Positions 32,784 to 42,497 of a stretch of DNA of 54,441 nucleotides are shown here, piece after piece. Source of the stretch: UBA1140 sp964573285 (GTDB taxonomy: Bacteria > Campylobacterota > Campylobacteria > Campylobacterales > Sulfurovaceae); assembly GCA_964573285.1 (NCBI GenBank), contig CAZNJD010000060.1, positions 1-54,441 on the forward strand, given 5' to 3'. Below the pieces are notes generated by a model. That model was not told the DNA's origin and ran no database searches. It saw nothing but the letters and a program-made list of their open reading frames with translations. The position numbers and the translations under genes are program-made. Position 1 is the stretch's first letter, and each line of letters begins with the position of its first letter.

Positions 32784-33778
32784 TGGAAAATATTTCATAT
32801 AAAGATGCTGGTGTAGATATAGATGCAGGTAACAATTTTGTAGAGGCTATCAAAGCTGATGTCAAATCAACTTTTGATAAAAATGTAATTGGTGGAATTG
32901 GCTCATTTGCTGGAGCTTATGCATTACCTACTGGATATAAAGAGCCTGTAATTTTGTCAGCTACTGATGGAGTTGGTACTAAACTTAAATTAGCTATAGA
33001 TAGTGGTAAGTTTGATACAGTAGGAATTGATCTTGTAGCTATGTGTGTTAATGATTTGATTTGTAACTTTGGAACGCCTATGTTTTTCCTAGATTATTAT
33101 GCTACAGGTCATTTAGTTCCTGCTAATGCCAAAGCTGTTATCGCAGGAATTGCAGAGGGATGTCGTATAGGTGAGTGTGCATTGGTTGGAGGTGAAACTG
33201 CTGAGATGCCAGGAATGTATAGTAATGAAGATTTTGATTTGGCTGGTTTTGCTGTAGGAATTGCAGAGAGAAGCGAAATGGACAGACTATCAAATGTAAA
33301 AGAGGGACAAGTAATTATTGCAATGCCTAGTTCTGGAGTTCACTCTAATGGTTATTCTCTAGTTAGAAAACTATTTTTTGATAAACTAAAAATGAGTTTA
33401 GATGATGAATTTGATGGTAAGCCACTAATTGATACACTTTTAACTCCAACTAGAATATATGTTAAAGAGTTTAAAGCCAATAAAGATAAGATTAAAGCTT
33501 TGGCACATATTACAGGTGGTGGAATTATAGAAAATCTACCTAGAGTTTTACCTAATGGGATGAGAGCCAAAATTCAAAAAGAGAATATAAAACTACTGCC
33601 TATATTTGAGTTTATGTCTCAATATGTAGCCGATGAAGAGATGTTTAGAACCTTTAATATGGGTGTAGGTATGATATTTGTAGTAGATGCCCAAGATGTA
33701 GATGATATTTGTGCCAATACAGATGGATATGTAATTGGTGAAATAATTGTAGGACAAAAAGGTGTAGCTTTAGTTTAA
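32783..33778 (+). CDS. purM: Phosphoribosylformylglycinamidine cyclo-ligase
   Basis: Makes AIR from FGAM with ATP in purine biosynthesis. The 331-aa length is typical. Signature segments: YKDAGVDIDAGN at the N-terminus, GGIGSFAGAY, SATDGVGTKLKLA with the nucleotide loop, VGIDLVAMCVNDL, and LVGGETAEMPGMY. Translation starts at a GTG overlapping the upstream stop, behind GAGGAG. It converges on gltD with a hairpin between. Confidence 0.96.
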   Translation: MENISYKDAGVDIDAGNNFVEAIKADVKSTFDKNVIGGIGSFAGAYALPTGYKEPVILSATDGVGTKLKLAIDSGKFDTVGIDLVAMCVNDLICNFGTPMFFLDYYATGHLVPANAKAVIAGIAEGCRIGECALVGGETAEMPGMYSNEDFDLAGFAVGIAERSEMDRLSNVKEGQVIIAMPSSGVHSNGYSLVRKLFFDKLKMSLDDEFDGKPLIDTLLTPTRIYVKEFKANKDKIKALAHITGGGIIENLPRVLPNGMRAKIQKENIKLLPIFEFMSQYVADEEMFRTFNMGVGMIFVVDAQDVDDICANTDGYVIGEIIVGQKGVALV

Positions 33779-33802
33779 AACTAAAAGATATAATTGAGTA
33801 AA

Positions 33803-33824
33803 CTAGCTCTATCTAAAGAGCTAG
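33803..33824. terminator. Hairpin between convergent purM and gltD
   Basis: CTAGCTCT (33803-33810) pairs exactly with AGAGCTAG (33817-33824), six-base loop. It lies in the 72-base gap between converging genes. There is no clean T-run on either side, so termination is inferred from position. Confidence 0.5.
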
Positions 33825-33850
33825 AGGTAACTATCCAAACATCTTTAATT

Positions 33851-35311
33851 TTAAATCTCACAAAGAGACGCACTTTTCCTATTTAACATACTCTTCTGTC
33901 CACTCAAATAGCTATCTACTTCTATAGCACACTCTCGACCTTCATTAATAGCCCAAACTACTAATGATTGACCTCTACGACAATCTCCTGCACTAAATAT
34001 TCCATCTACAGATGTAGCAAATCCATTAGTTTTAATATTACTTCTAGAGTCTGTTTCTAGTGATACTTCAGATATAACATCATCTTGTTTTGGTCCTAAA
34101 AAGCCCATTGCTAATAGTACTAAATCAGCCTCTAGTACAAATTCACTTCCCTCTATCTCTTTGAAGCCTCTACCTTCCCACTCTATATATACACAGTTGA
34201 TACCTTTTACATTTCCATTAGCATCTTTGATAAATGATTTGGATAGTACATTGAAATCTAATACTGCACCCTCTTCTTGTGAAGTTGATAGTTTAAATAC
34301 TCTTGCATAAGTTGGCCATGGCATATCTGCTGTTCGGTTCAGAGGAGATTTTGGCATTAACTCTATTTGGGTTACACTTTTAGCTCCTTGACGAATAGAT
34401 GTTCCTACACAATCACTTCCTGTATCTCCTCCTCCTATTACTACTACTGCTTTATCTGTTGCTAATATCTCTTGAGACTTTTTAAATTTTTCACCCTCTA
34501 CTCTACTATTATTTTGTCCTAGAAATTCCATAGCAAAATGAACGCCTTTGGCATCTCTATTTTCTATTAGTAAATCTCTTGGAGTTCCTGCTCCTGTAGT
34601 AATGATAATTGCATCATATCTATCCTGTAACTCTTTTATAGGTATATCAACACCTACATTCGCATCAGTAATAAACTCAATACCCTCTTCTGTCATTAGA
34701 TTTACTCTTCTTTGTACTACTTTTTTCTTATCTAATTTGAAGTTAGGGATACCGTATCTAAGTAGTCCACCTATTCTTAATTCTTTCTCATAAACAGTTA
34801 CTATATATCCTGCTTTATTGAGTTGATTAGCTGCTGCTAATCCTGCTGGTCCACTTCCTACTATAGCTACCTTTTTTCCTGTTCTAATAGAGGGTATTTG
34901 AGGTCTCATCCAACCCTCTTCATATGCTTTTTCTATAATAGAATATTCTATATTTTTAATCCCTACTGCTGTCTCATTTAGTCCTAATACACACGCATGT
35001 TCACAAGGTGCTGGACATATTCGTCCTGTGAACTCAGGAAAATTATTGGTACTCATTAGTGTTCTAAATGCACTCTCCCACTCTCCTCTATATACTTGGT
35101 CATTAAATTGCGGGATAATATTTCCTATCGGACACCCATAATTACTATGACAAAAGGGGATACCACAATCCATACATCTAGCACCTTGCTCTTGCATTTC
35201 CTCATAACTTAGGGGTGTTGTAAACTCATTATAGTGTTTAATTCTCTCCTCAATAGGTGCAAGTGTGAAGTTTTTTCTTTTATATTCTCTAAATCCAGTT
35301 ATCTTTCCCAT
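33851..35311 (-). CDS. gltD: Glutamate synthase small subunit
   Basis: Transfers electrons from NAD(P)H to the large subunit for glutamate formation from glutamine and 2-oxoglutarate. 486 aa. The N-terminal cysteines CMDCGIPFCHSNYGCPIGN and CPAPCEHACVLGL bind two [4Fe-4S] clusters. The FAD motif VAIVGSGPAGLAAA is near residue 149, and the NAD(P) motif VVVIGGGDTGSDCVG near 291. It lies one base after the gltB stop in the same minus-strand transcript. Confidence 0.97.
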   Translation of the reverse strand: MGKITGFREYKRKNFTLAPIEERIKHYNEFTTPLSYEEMQEQGARCMDCGIPFCHSNYGCPIGNIIPQFNDQVYRGEWESAFRTLMSTNNFPEFTGRICPAPCEHACVLGLNETAVGIKNIEYSIIEKAYEEGWMRPQIPSIRTGKKVAIVGSGPAGLAAANQLNKAGYIVTVYEKELRIGGLLRYGIPNFKLDKKKVVQRRVNLMTEEGIEFITDANVGVDIPIKELQDRYDAIIITTGAGTPRDLLIENRDAKGVHFAMEFLGQNNSRVEGEKFKKSQEILATDKAVVVIGGGDTGSDCVGTSIRQGAKSVTQIELMPKSPLNRTADMPWPTYARVFKLSTSQEEGAVLDFNVLSKSFIKDANGNVKGINCVYIEWEGRGFKEIEGSEFVLEADLVLLAMGFLGPKQDDVISEVSLETDSRSNIKTNGFATSVDGIFSAGDCRRGQSLVVWAINEGRECAIEVDSYLSGQKSMLNRKSASLCEI

Positions 35312-35312
35312 C

Positions 35313-38300
35313 TTAGACCTCCTCTATCTGTTTTTTTTGTTCGGATAAGACTCTTTTATAATCTCTTGGCATTACTTTTATAAATTTGGATTTACTCTTT
35401 TCCCAATTTTCCAATATATTATGGGCTTCTGTTGAACCTGTATATTTAATATAGTTTTCTATCATCTCTTTGACCTCATTATCATCATCTTCTTCTATAC
35501 TATCTAGGTCAACCATCTCTTGATTAATTCGTTGAGATAAATTATCCTCTGCATCATATATATAAGCAATTCCTCCACTCATACCAGCAGCAAAGTTTTT
35601 ACCTATTTGACCTAATATAACTACTCGTCCACCTGTCATATATTCACATCCATGCTCACCTACACTAGCTACTACTACTTTTGCTCCAGAGTTTCGTACA
35701 CAAAATCTCTCTCCTGCCATACCATAAATATAAGACTCTCCACTAGTAGCACCATAGAATGCTACATTTCCAACTATTACGGTACTATTTGCATCAAAAG
35801 TTGAACTAGCAGGTGGATATAATATTAGTTTACCACCACAAAGCCCTTTTCCAAAATAGTCATTAGCATCTCCTTCTATTTCAAAAGTTATTCCACTATT
35901 GAGAAATGCCCCAAAACTTTGACCTCCTGTACCTACTGCTTTAATATGAATAGTATCATCTGGCAGACCTATCTCTCCATATTTCCGTGTCATCTCAGCT
36001 GATAACATTGTTCCTACGGTTCGATTGATATTTCTTAGTTTTATCTCTTTTCTAATTGGTGTTTTGTTCTCTATTGCCTCTTGCATAGCTTCTATTAAAT
36101 CATTATCCAAAGCTTCATCTAATCCATGGTTTTGTTCCATACTTTTAAATGTATTATCCTCTTCTCTAACATACATTCTATGTAGTAGTTTATCTAGTTG
36201 TAGATGTTTTGCTTTCCAATGTTTTATACCCTCTCTTGTTTTGAGCTTATCAACTCGTCCAACCATCTCATTGATAGTTCTAAATCCAAGCTCTGCCATA
36301 ATCTCTCGTAAATGAGTCGCCAAAAATTTAACATAATTGACAATATATTCAGGTTTTCCTGTATATTTTTTTCGTAACTCTTTATCTTGGGTAGCAATCC
36401 CTACAGGACATGTATTGAGATGACATTTTCGCATCATAATACACCCCTCAACAATTAATGCACTAGTAGCAATTCCCCACTCTTCAGCACCTAATAATGT
36501 TGCAATTGCAATATCTCTTCCTGACCGAAGTTGTCCATCTGTTTGAAGTACAATTCTACCTCTCAAACCATTTTTGACCAAAGTTTGATGAGTTTCTGCT
36601 AGTCCTAGTTCCCAAGGAAGCCCAGCATGTTTGATAGATGTTTGAGGACTAGCTCCAGTTCCACCATCAAATCCAGAGATAAGTACTACATCAGAGTATG
36701 CTTTGGCAACACCTGCTGCAATTGTTCCCACACCTACTTCTGATACTAGTTTAGTATTAATCCTAGCATTTTTATTAGAGTTTTTAAGGTCATGTATTAG
36801 CTGTTTCAAATCTTCTATACTATAAATATCATGATGAGGTGGTGGAGAGATAAGCGTAACTCCAGGGGTTGAGTGTCTAGTAGCTCCAATAATATTATCA
36901 ACTTTATATCCTGGAAGTTGTCCACCTTCACCTGGTTTTGCACCTTGTGCTAGTTTGATTTGTAACTCTTCAGCATTTATTAGATAGTTAGCTGTAACTC
37001 CAAATCGTCCAGAAGCAACTTGTTTGATTTTAGAATTTTTATTAGTTCCAAATCTTGAAGCATCTTCTCCACCCTCTCCTGTATTACTTTTGGCTCCTAT
37101 ACTATTCATAGCTATTGCCAAAGTCTCATGTGCTTCTTTGGAGATAGAACCATAACTCATAGCACCTGTTGCAAAACGGGTCATAATAGACTCAATAGGT
37201 TCTACCTCATCTATATCAATAGGTTTCTGATTTTTAAAGTCCAATAAACCTCTTAGAGTTATATAATCTTCATTTGGTTCATCAATTATTTTTGTATATT
37301 GTTTAAATGTTTCATAGCTATTGTTTCGTGTAGATTGTTGTAACAAGAATATATTTTCAGCAGAGAGTAGATGATTTTCACCTCTTTGTCTAAAGGCATA
37401 CTCTCCACCTCCACCTAAATCATTAGACTCAACTATACGATTTGGATATGCCAATCCATGACATAATAGAGTCTCAACCTCTAGTGTGTCTATATCTATC
37501 CCCCCAATTCGTGATGGTGTACCTGTGAAATATTTATCAACCAAATCTTTGCCCAATCCTACAGCCTCAAATATTTGAGCTCCTGTATATGAACGGATAG
37601 TTGATATTCCCATTTTAGACATAATTTTAAAAATACCTTTACCAATAGCTTTGATATAGTTATCTACAGCTTTTTCTTGGGTTAAATCAGCACGAGTTAA
37701 ATTTCGTATTCGCATATCTTCGATAGTCTCAAATGCCAAAAATGGATTGATTGCATTTGCTCCATATCCGATTAAAGTAGCAAAATGGTGTATCTCTCTA
37801 GCTTCTGCTGTCTCAATTACTAATCCACAACTTGTTCGTGTACCCTCTGCTATTAGATGTTGATGAACGGAACTTGTAGCCAATAGTGATGGAATTGGTG
37901 CTAAATACTCATTGACACCTCTAGTTGATAATATAATAACTTGATAACCTGAAGCTACTGCTTCACTTGCTTCTTGTTTTACCTCTTCTAGTCTTTGCTC
38001 CATTGAGCCTTTTTTATGAGCATCAAATAAGATTTGAATAGTTTTTGATTTGAAATTAAATCTACTAACTCCTCTTAATTTTTCTAACTGAATATTAGTT
38101 AATATAGGAGAAGAAAGTTTAATAAAATTTCTATTTTCATCAACCTCTTGAAATAGATTTCCTTGTGAGCCTATATAAGATGTTAAAGACATTACCAACT
38201 CTTCACGGATTGGGTCAATTGGTGGATTTGTAACTTGTGCAAAGAGTTGATGAAAATAGTTATATAAATTAATTGATTTATGTGACAATACAGCTAAAGA

Positions 38301-39821
38301 TGCATCATTACCCATAGAACCTGTTGCTTCATAAGCATCATTCGCCATAGGAGTTAAAATTATTTTAAGGTCTTCTATACTATAACCATAACACTTTTGT
38401 CTCTGAAGAATAGTATTATGATTTGGCTGTCTGACCTCTCTATTTAGTGGTAAATCATCAAGATTAATCTTTTGCTTCTCTATCCACTCTTTATATGGAT
38501 GGGTTGTAGCAATTTTTTCTTTTATCTCCTCATCAGAGATAATTCTACCCTCTTCTAGGTTTGCTAAAAACATTTTACCTGGTTGTAGTCGCCCTTTTAA
38601 GACTATATCTTCTGCTGGAAACTCCAACGCTCCTTGTTCTGAAGCCATTACTAGAATATTATCTTTGGTTAGAGAGTATCGAGATGGTCTAAGTCCATTT
38701 CTATCAAGTGTAGCACCTATAAATTTACCATCAGTAAAAGCAACTGATGCTGGTCCATCCCAAGGTTCCATAAATGTAGCATGATACTCATAAAATGCTC
38801 TCCTATCAGGTGTCATTTCATCATCTCTCCAAGCCTCTGGTATCATCATACTCATAACATGAGGGAGAGAACGACCTGCCAAAGTCAAAAGTTCAATAAC
38901 ATTATCAAGTACTGAACTATCACTTCCTTTTTTCTCATTGATTAGATAAGGATAGATTTTATCTAGCTCATCACTAGTAAAGAGTTTAGACTTTAAAAGT
39001 GAAGTTCTAGCTCTCATCCAATTGATATTTCCTCGCAAAGTATTTATCTCTCCATTATGTGCAATATATCTAAATGGTTGAGCTAGTGACCAAGATGGAA
39101 AAGTATTAGTAGAGAAACGGCTATGAACCAATGCTATAGCAGACTCATAATCGGGTTCATTTAAATCAGCAAAATATAGAGGTAACTGCTCTGTAATTAG
39201 TTGCCCTTTATAAGAGATAGTTTTGTATGACATAGATGGCATATAGAAATATCCCGTACCACGAACAGGGGAATCTGTTACTCTACTTTGTGCATATTTA
39301 CGAATTACAAATAGTTTTCTCTCAAATGCTTCTGTATCTATATCATCTGCTTTTTTTATAAAGACATGTTTGATAATAGGTTCTGTAGCTTTGACACTCT
39401 CACCCAATGACTCATTAGCAGTAGGAACTTTTCTCCATCCCAAACACTCTTGACCCATCTCTTCTATACACTGTTCTACTATACTTTGAGTCTCGCTATA
39501 TGCATCAGGGTCTCGTGGAATAAAAACAACACCTACCCCATATGAGCCAAAAGGTGGCAAATCTATATTAGAAGCCTCTTTTGCAACTCTACGCATAAAT
39601 TTATCAGGCATTTGAGTTAATATTCCTGCACCATCTCCTGCATTTTTTTCAGCCCCAACAGCACCTCTATGCTCCAAATTCGCCAATAATTCAAGTCCCT
39701 TAGCTACAATATTATGAGACTTTTCTCCTTTGAGATGTGCTACAAAGCCAACACCACACGCGTCATGTTCAAAATCAGGGTCATATAAACCCTCTTTACA
39801 TGGATAACAGTTTGATTGCAT
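35313..39821 (-). CDS. gltB: Glutamate synthase large subunit
   Basis: A 1502-aa ammonia-channelling enzyme. The mature N-terminus is the nucleophile C22 in HDACGVGFVAHLKG, so about 21 residues should be removed. The glutaminase domain includes LEHRGAVGAEKNAGDGAGIL. The FMN synthase domain includes PGEGGQLPGYKV and GFDGGTGASP. The 3Fe-4S motif is CIMMRKCHLNTCPVGIATQ (about residue 1160). The C-terminal GXGXG beta-helix is visible. A normal length for the bacterial alpha subunit. It is the first gene of the gltBD operon. Confidence 0.98.
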   Translation of the reverse strand: MQSNCYPCKEGLYDPDFEHDACGVGFVAHLKGEKSHNIVAKGLELLANLEHRGAVGAEKNAGDGAGILTQMPDKFMRRVAKEASNIDLPPFGSYGVGVVFIPRDPDAYSETQSIVEQCIEEMGQECLGWRKVPTANESLGESVKATEPIIKHVFIKKADDIDTEAFERKLFVIRKYAQSRVTDSPVRGTGYFYMPSMSYKTISYKGQLITEQLPLYFADLNEPDYESAIALVHSRFSTNTFPSWSLAQPFRYIAHNGEINTLRGNINWMRARTSLLKSKLFTSDELDKIYPYLINEKKGSDSSVLDNVIELLTLAGRSLPHVMSMMIPEAWRDDEMTPDRRAFYEYHATFMEPWDGPASVAFTDGKFIGATLDRNGLRPSRYSLTKDNILVMASEQGALEFPAEDIVLKGRLQPGKMFLANLEEGRIISDEEIKEKIATTHPYKEWIEKQKINLDDLPLNREVRQPNHNTILQRQKCYGYSIEDLKIILTPMANDAYEATGSMGNDASLAVLSHKSINLYNYFHQLFAQVTNPPIDPIREELVMSLTSYIGSQGNLFQEVDENRNFIKLSSPILTNIQLEKLRGVSRFNFKSKTIQILFDAHKKGSMEQRLEEVKQEASEAVASGYQVIILSTRGVNEYLAPIPSLLATSSVHQHLIAEGTRTSCGLVIETAEAREIHHFATLIGYGANAINPFLAFETIEDMRIRNLTRADLTQEKAVDNYIKAIGKGIFKIMSKMGISTIRSYTGAQIFEAVGLGKDLVDKYFTGTPSRIGGIDIDTLEVETLLCHGLAYPNRIVESNDLGGGGEYAFRQRGENHLLSAENIFLLQQSTRNNSYETFKQYTKIIDEPNEDYITLRGLLDFKNQKPIDIDEVEPIESIMTRFATGAMSYGSISKEAHETLAIAMNSIGAKSNTGEGGEDASRFGTNKNSKIKQVASGRFGVTANYLINAEELQIKLAQGAKPGEGGQLPGYKVDNIIGATRHSTPGVTLISPPPHHDIYSIEDLKQLIHDLKNSNKNARINTKLVSEVGVGTIAAGVAKAYSDVVLISGFDGGTGASPQTSIKHAGLPWELGLAETHQTLVKNGLRGRIVLQTDGQLRSGRDIAIATLLGAEEWGIATSALIVEGCIMMRKCHLNTCPVGIATQDKELRKKYTGKPEYIVNYVKFLATHLREIMAELGFRTINEMVGRVDKLKTREGIKHWKAKHLQLDKLLHRMYVREEDNTFKSMEQNHGLDEALDNDLIEAMQEAIENKTPIRKEIKLRNINRTVGTMLSAEMTRKYGEIGLPDDTIHIKAVGTGGQSFGAFLNSGITFEIEGDANDYFGKGLCGGKLILYPPASSTFDANSTVIVGNVAFYGATSGESYIYGMAGERFCVRNSGAKVVVASVGEHGCEYMTGGRVVILGQIGKNFAAGMSGGIAYIYDAEDNLSQRINQEMVDLDSIEEDDDNEVKEMIENYIKYTGSTEAHNILENWEKSKSKFIKVMPRDYKRVLSEQKKQIEEV

Positions 39822-39931
39822 ATATTCAATCTCCTTTTAGAAATCTTTATCTATTTTTTAATGTTATATAATATCGAAAATATATTAAGGTAATATAAAG
39901 CTATTTGATGTTTTATAATTAACAATTATCC

Positions 39932-39940
39932 TGCTACAAT
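39932..39940 (+). promoter_or_regulatory. Extended -10 promoter for the zinc-ribbon gene
   Basis: TG-C-TACAAT about 26 bases before the TTG start at 39966, in the divergent gap with gltB. Ribosome site AAGGAG follows at about 39952. Confidence 0.5.
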
Positions 39941-39965
39941 ATAGCACTATTAAGGAGTTTTTATT

Positions 39966-40241
39966 TTGAATTTTTATCTACTATTTTTTTTACTTATCAT
40001 AATAATTGGTATGATAGTTAGCTATATATACTTTATGAAAGAGAAAAAAGCCCAACTAATGGCAATAGAACAAGGCATCTGTCCGAAATGTCATCAACCC
40101 ACTATAGAGATTATAGACCAAAGAAGTACAAGTTGCAGTGGTCCTAAAATGATTACATTTGAGTGCAAAAATTGTAAATATACATCCACCTTTCATCTTA
40201 ATGGTGGAAGTAGCTGTGGTAGTGGTCGTTGTGGAGTTTAA
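39966..40241 (+). CDS. Membrane-anchored zinc-ribbon protein (91 aa)
   Basis: A TM helix (residues 3-24) is followed by a small zinc-ribbon-like domain: CPKCHQ near residue 39 and CKNCK near residue 67, with a Gly/Ser/Cys tail (GGSSCGSGRCGV). No known family is recognised. The start is TTG, behind an AAGGAG ribosome site; there is no ATG in a sensible place. The 3' end overlaps the yraN start. Confidence 0.7.
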   Translation: MNFYLLFFLLIIIIGMIVSYIYFMKEKKAQLMAIEQGICPKCHQPTIEIIDQRSTSCSGPKMITFECKNCKYTSTFHLNGGSSCGSGRCGV

Positions 40242-40587
40242 TAGAAGCAAAACCTCAACTAGAGATAGTGGTAATCTAAGTGAAGATATCGCTATCTCTT
40301 ATATAGAAAATTTAGGCTATAGAGTTATAGAGAGAAACTATTATGCACGAAAACTAGGAGAGATAGATATAATCGCTATTGATAATGGAGTTTGGCATTT
40401 TATAGAGGTAAAATCAGCTCAGGCTGATTTTGACCCTGTTTATAATTTTACTCCTACTAAGCTTAGAAGAGTTATTAACTCTACTTATTATTATCTCAAA
40501 GAAAAAAGCTTAGATGTAGCTTTTTGTATTGATGTAATAGTTGTTCGTGGAGGTGAGATTGAATTTTTGGAGAATGTAACGATGTAA
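40231..40587 (+). CDS. YraN/UPF0102-family endonuclease-like protein
   Basis: A protein of about 119 aa with the YraN pattern: GNLSEDIAISYIENLGYRVI, then ERNYYARKLGEIDIIA, then a PD-(D/E)XK-type core with GEID and FIEVKSAQ. The family is thought to be a nuclease linked to DNA repair or uptake, without a settled role. I place the start at the GTG at 40231, overlapping the previous stop by 11 bp; an ATG at 40201 would add a valine run coming from the overlapping gene. The start is uncertain. Confidence 0.82.
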   Translation: MEFNRSKTSTRDSGNLSEDIAISYIENLGYRVIERNYYARKLGEIDIIAIDNGVWHFIEVKSAQADFDPVYNFTPTKLRRVINSTYYYLKEKSLDVAFCIDVIVVRGGEIEFLENVTM

Positions 40588-40630
40588 GATTATATTATAT
40601 TTCAAATCTTATTCTCTCAAAACAGCAGAT

Positions 40631-41215
40631 TTAATATTTCTTAGGTGATAGATTTTTATTATCAATCCACCACATCAAAGCAAATAAAAGTCCAGTAGTC
40701 TTAGCAATAGTCTCATCATATATAAACTCTCGTACTCTATTAGTTGGTATCTCTACCACCTCTATAAGCTCTGTATCAACTCCACCACCTTGATTTACAC
40801 GCATTGACTCATCAATCTCTGTATAAAAAAGTGTCTGTTTTGAACCTGCAAAACCAACTGCACTATTAACCTCTGTAATCCTTTCTATATTTTTAATAGG
40901 AACTAGATAACCACACTCTTCTGTTATCTCTTCACTAGCTATCTCTACCAAAGATAAATCCTTATCAACAATACCTGCACAAAGCTCTACAGTTAAACCA
41001 TTACCATTTCCAATATATACAGCAGGGCGAAACTGTTTAACTAATACAAAGCTATTATGCTCTTTGTGATATATCAAAATAGCTACTGAGTCATGTGCTT
41101 GAACTACTTCCCATGATTTTGGGATACTATTTTGTTTATATGTTACTAATCTTGCTTCTATAAATTTGGGGGTTTTGAGTTCATGTAGCTCAAAATCTTC
41201 TATTATATTTTCCAT
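40631..41215 (-). CDS. NUDIX hydrolase
   Basis: A 194-aa ADP-ribose/UDP-sugar pyrophosphatase-like NUDIX protein. The Nudix box region is AGIVDKDLSLVEIASEEITEECGY near residue 90; it keeps the EExxEExG core, but the first glutamate of the consensus is leucine. KQFRPAVY upstream, and GGVDTELIEVVEI downstream, match the ADPRase subgroup. Substrate not determined from sequence. It ends one base after the M23 peptidase start region on the same strand, in a likely operon. Confidence 0.88.
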   Translation of the reverse strand: MENIIEDFELHELKTPKFIEARLVTYKQNSIPKSWEVVQAHDSVAILIYHKEHNSFVLVKQFRPAVYIGNGNGLTVELCAGIVDKDLSLVEIASEEITEECGYLVPIKNIERITEVNSAVGFAGSKQTLFYTEIDESMRVNQGGGVDTELIEVVEIPTNRVREFIYDETIAKTTGLLFALMWWIDNKNLSPKKY

Positions 41216-41216
41216 T

Positions 41217-42404
41217 TTACCATCCTATTTTTTTATAATATTTTTTCATTCTAGGAGAAACTTGTCTCTCTTGTACTGTATTCCATACATATGATGGTCT
41301 ATTTTCATCAAAAATCTTATTAATGATTTTGGTATATCTTCTTTTTCTCCTCAAAAAAGCTCTTTTATCTTTTCCAGATAGACCTTTTGAAGAGAACTTA
41401 ACCATACGCATTGGATTAATTGGTCGTCCATTTTTATATAAACCAAAATGCAAATGTGGAGCTGTACTTCTACCTGTACTTCCTACAAATCCTATTACTT
41501 GACCTTTTTTAACTTTTTGCCCTATTTTTGCTTTTCTTCTGCTTTGGTGAGCATATAGTGTTACATAGCCATCACTATGTTTTATTTTGATAACATTCCC
41601 ATAACCACCCATCCAACCAGAGAATATTACTACTCCATCAGCAGCTGATAATATGGGTGTACCTCTTCTTGCTCCAAAATCTGTTCCTAAATGGGCTTTG
41701 TATCTATGCAATATAGGGTGCCATCGTCTATTGGTAAAGGGTGAAGTAATTCGTATATGATTTAAAGGTTTCCCCATATACTTTTTGACTAGCTCTTTTC
41801 CATTCTCATCATAATATTTACCATCTGTATGTTTAAATACATAATGCTTTTTATTATGAGATTCTATCATGGCTACTTTAATATCAGGAATACCTATTGG
41901 TTGACCTAAACGCATTTTTTGGTCATATACTATAGCTAATTTATCATTTTTTTGAATAGAATGAAAATTTACACTATTTTTCATTACTTTTGTAAATTCA
42001 TTAGCAAGTTTTCTATTTTTTACTTTTTTGATAATATCAGAGTGGGGAGTTTTATCAATAGATATAAGTGCAACATAGGTATCTTTTTGATATGCAATAG
42101 GAATAATCTCGACTTTGTATCCTCTTGGTGTTCTAAAAAGATGCAGTTGTAACTCTTCACCAATAGGAATAAGTGTCTGAAGCAAAACACCATTACTTGC
42201 TACCATCTCATAAAATCGTCTATTAGAATTAATCTCTGCAATTAATTGTGCATCATCTTTATCTAATAGATTAATTACATCTTTAGATATTTTGTATTGT
42301 TTTAAATAAGTTTCAAAATCAAGACCCTTTTTCCAAAAATTGTTAGTGACTTTTGCTGAAAAAAGTGATATAGATAGTGCTATTAGCACCATAATATATC
42401 GCAT
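41217..42404 (-). CDS. M23-family peptidoglycan endopeptidase (Csd3/Pgp3-like)
   Basis: An exported LytM-domain metallopeptidase. A signal peptide (YIMVLIALSISLFSA) is followed by about 190 residues of N-terminal domain. The LytM domain (from about residue 230) carries the zinc ligands H and D in HLGTDFGARRGTPI and the second motif TAPHLHFGLYKNG. The 395-aa length and layout resemble Helicobacter Csd3 and Campylobacter Pgp3, which trim cross-links and shape helical cells. I chose the ATG at 42404, with AGGG eight bases upstream, over an earlier TTG. Confidence 0.85.
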   Translation of the reverse strand: MRYIMVLIALSISLFSAKVTNNFWKKGLDFETYLKQYKISKDVINLLDKDDAQLIAEINSNRRFYEMVASNGVLLQTLIPIGEELQLHLFRTPRGYKVEIIPIAYQKDTYVALISIDKTPHSDIIKKVKNRKLANEFTKVMKNSVNFHSIQKNDKLAIVYDQKMRLGQPIGIPDIKVAMIESHNKKHYVFKHTDGKYYDENGKELVKKYMGKPLNHIRITSPFTNRRWHPILHRYKAHLGTDFGARRGTPILSAADGVVIFSGWMGGYGNVIKIKHSDGYVTLYAHQSRRKAKIGQKVKKGQVIGFVGSTGRSTAPHLHFGLYKNGRPINPMRMVKFSSKGLSGKDKRAFLRRKRRYTKIINKIFDENRPSYVWNTVQERQVSPRMKKYYKKIGW

Positions 42405-42497
42405 AATATATACCCTACTCAATAATACTCCTTAAACTAAACTCAATTATAACTGAATGTAATTAAGAAAATCTTGAACTCAAAAATAAAAAATCTA

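Noticed and set aside
36025..36315. A 96-codon plus-strand frame opposite gltB
   Set aside because: It lies within the coding region of gltB and shows no start signal or family pattern.
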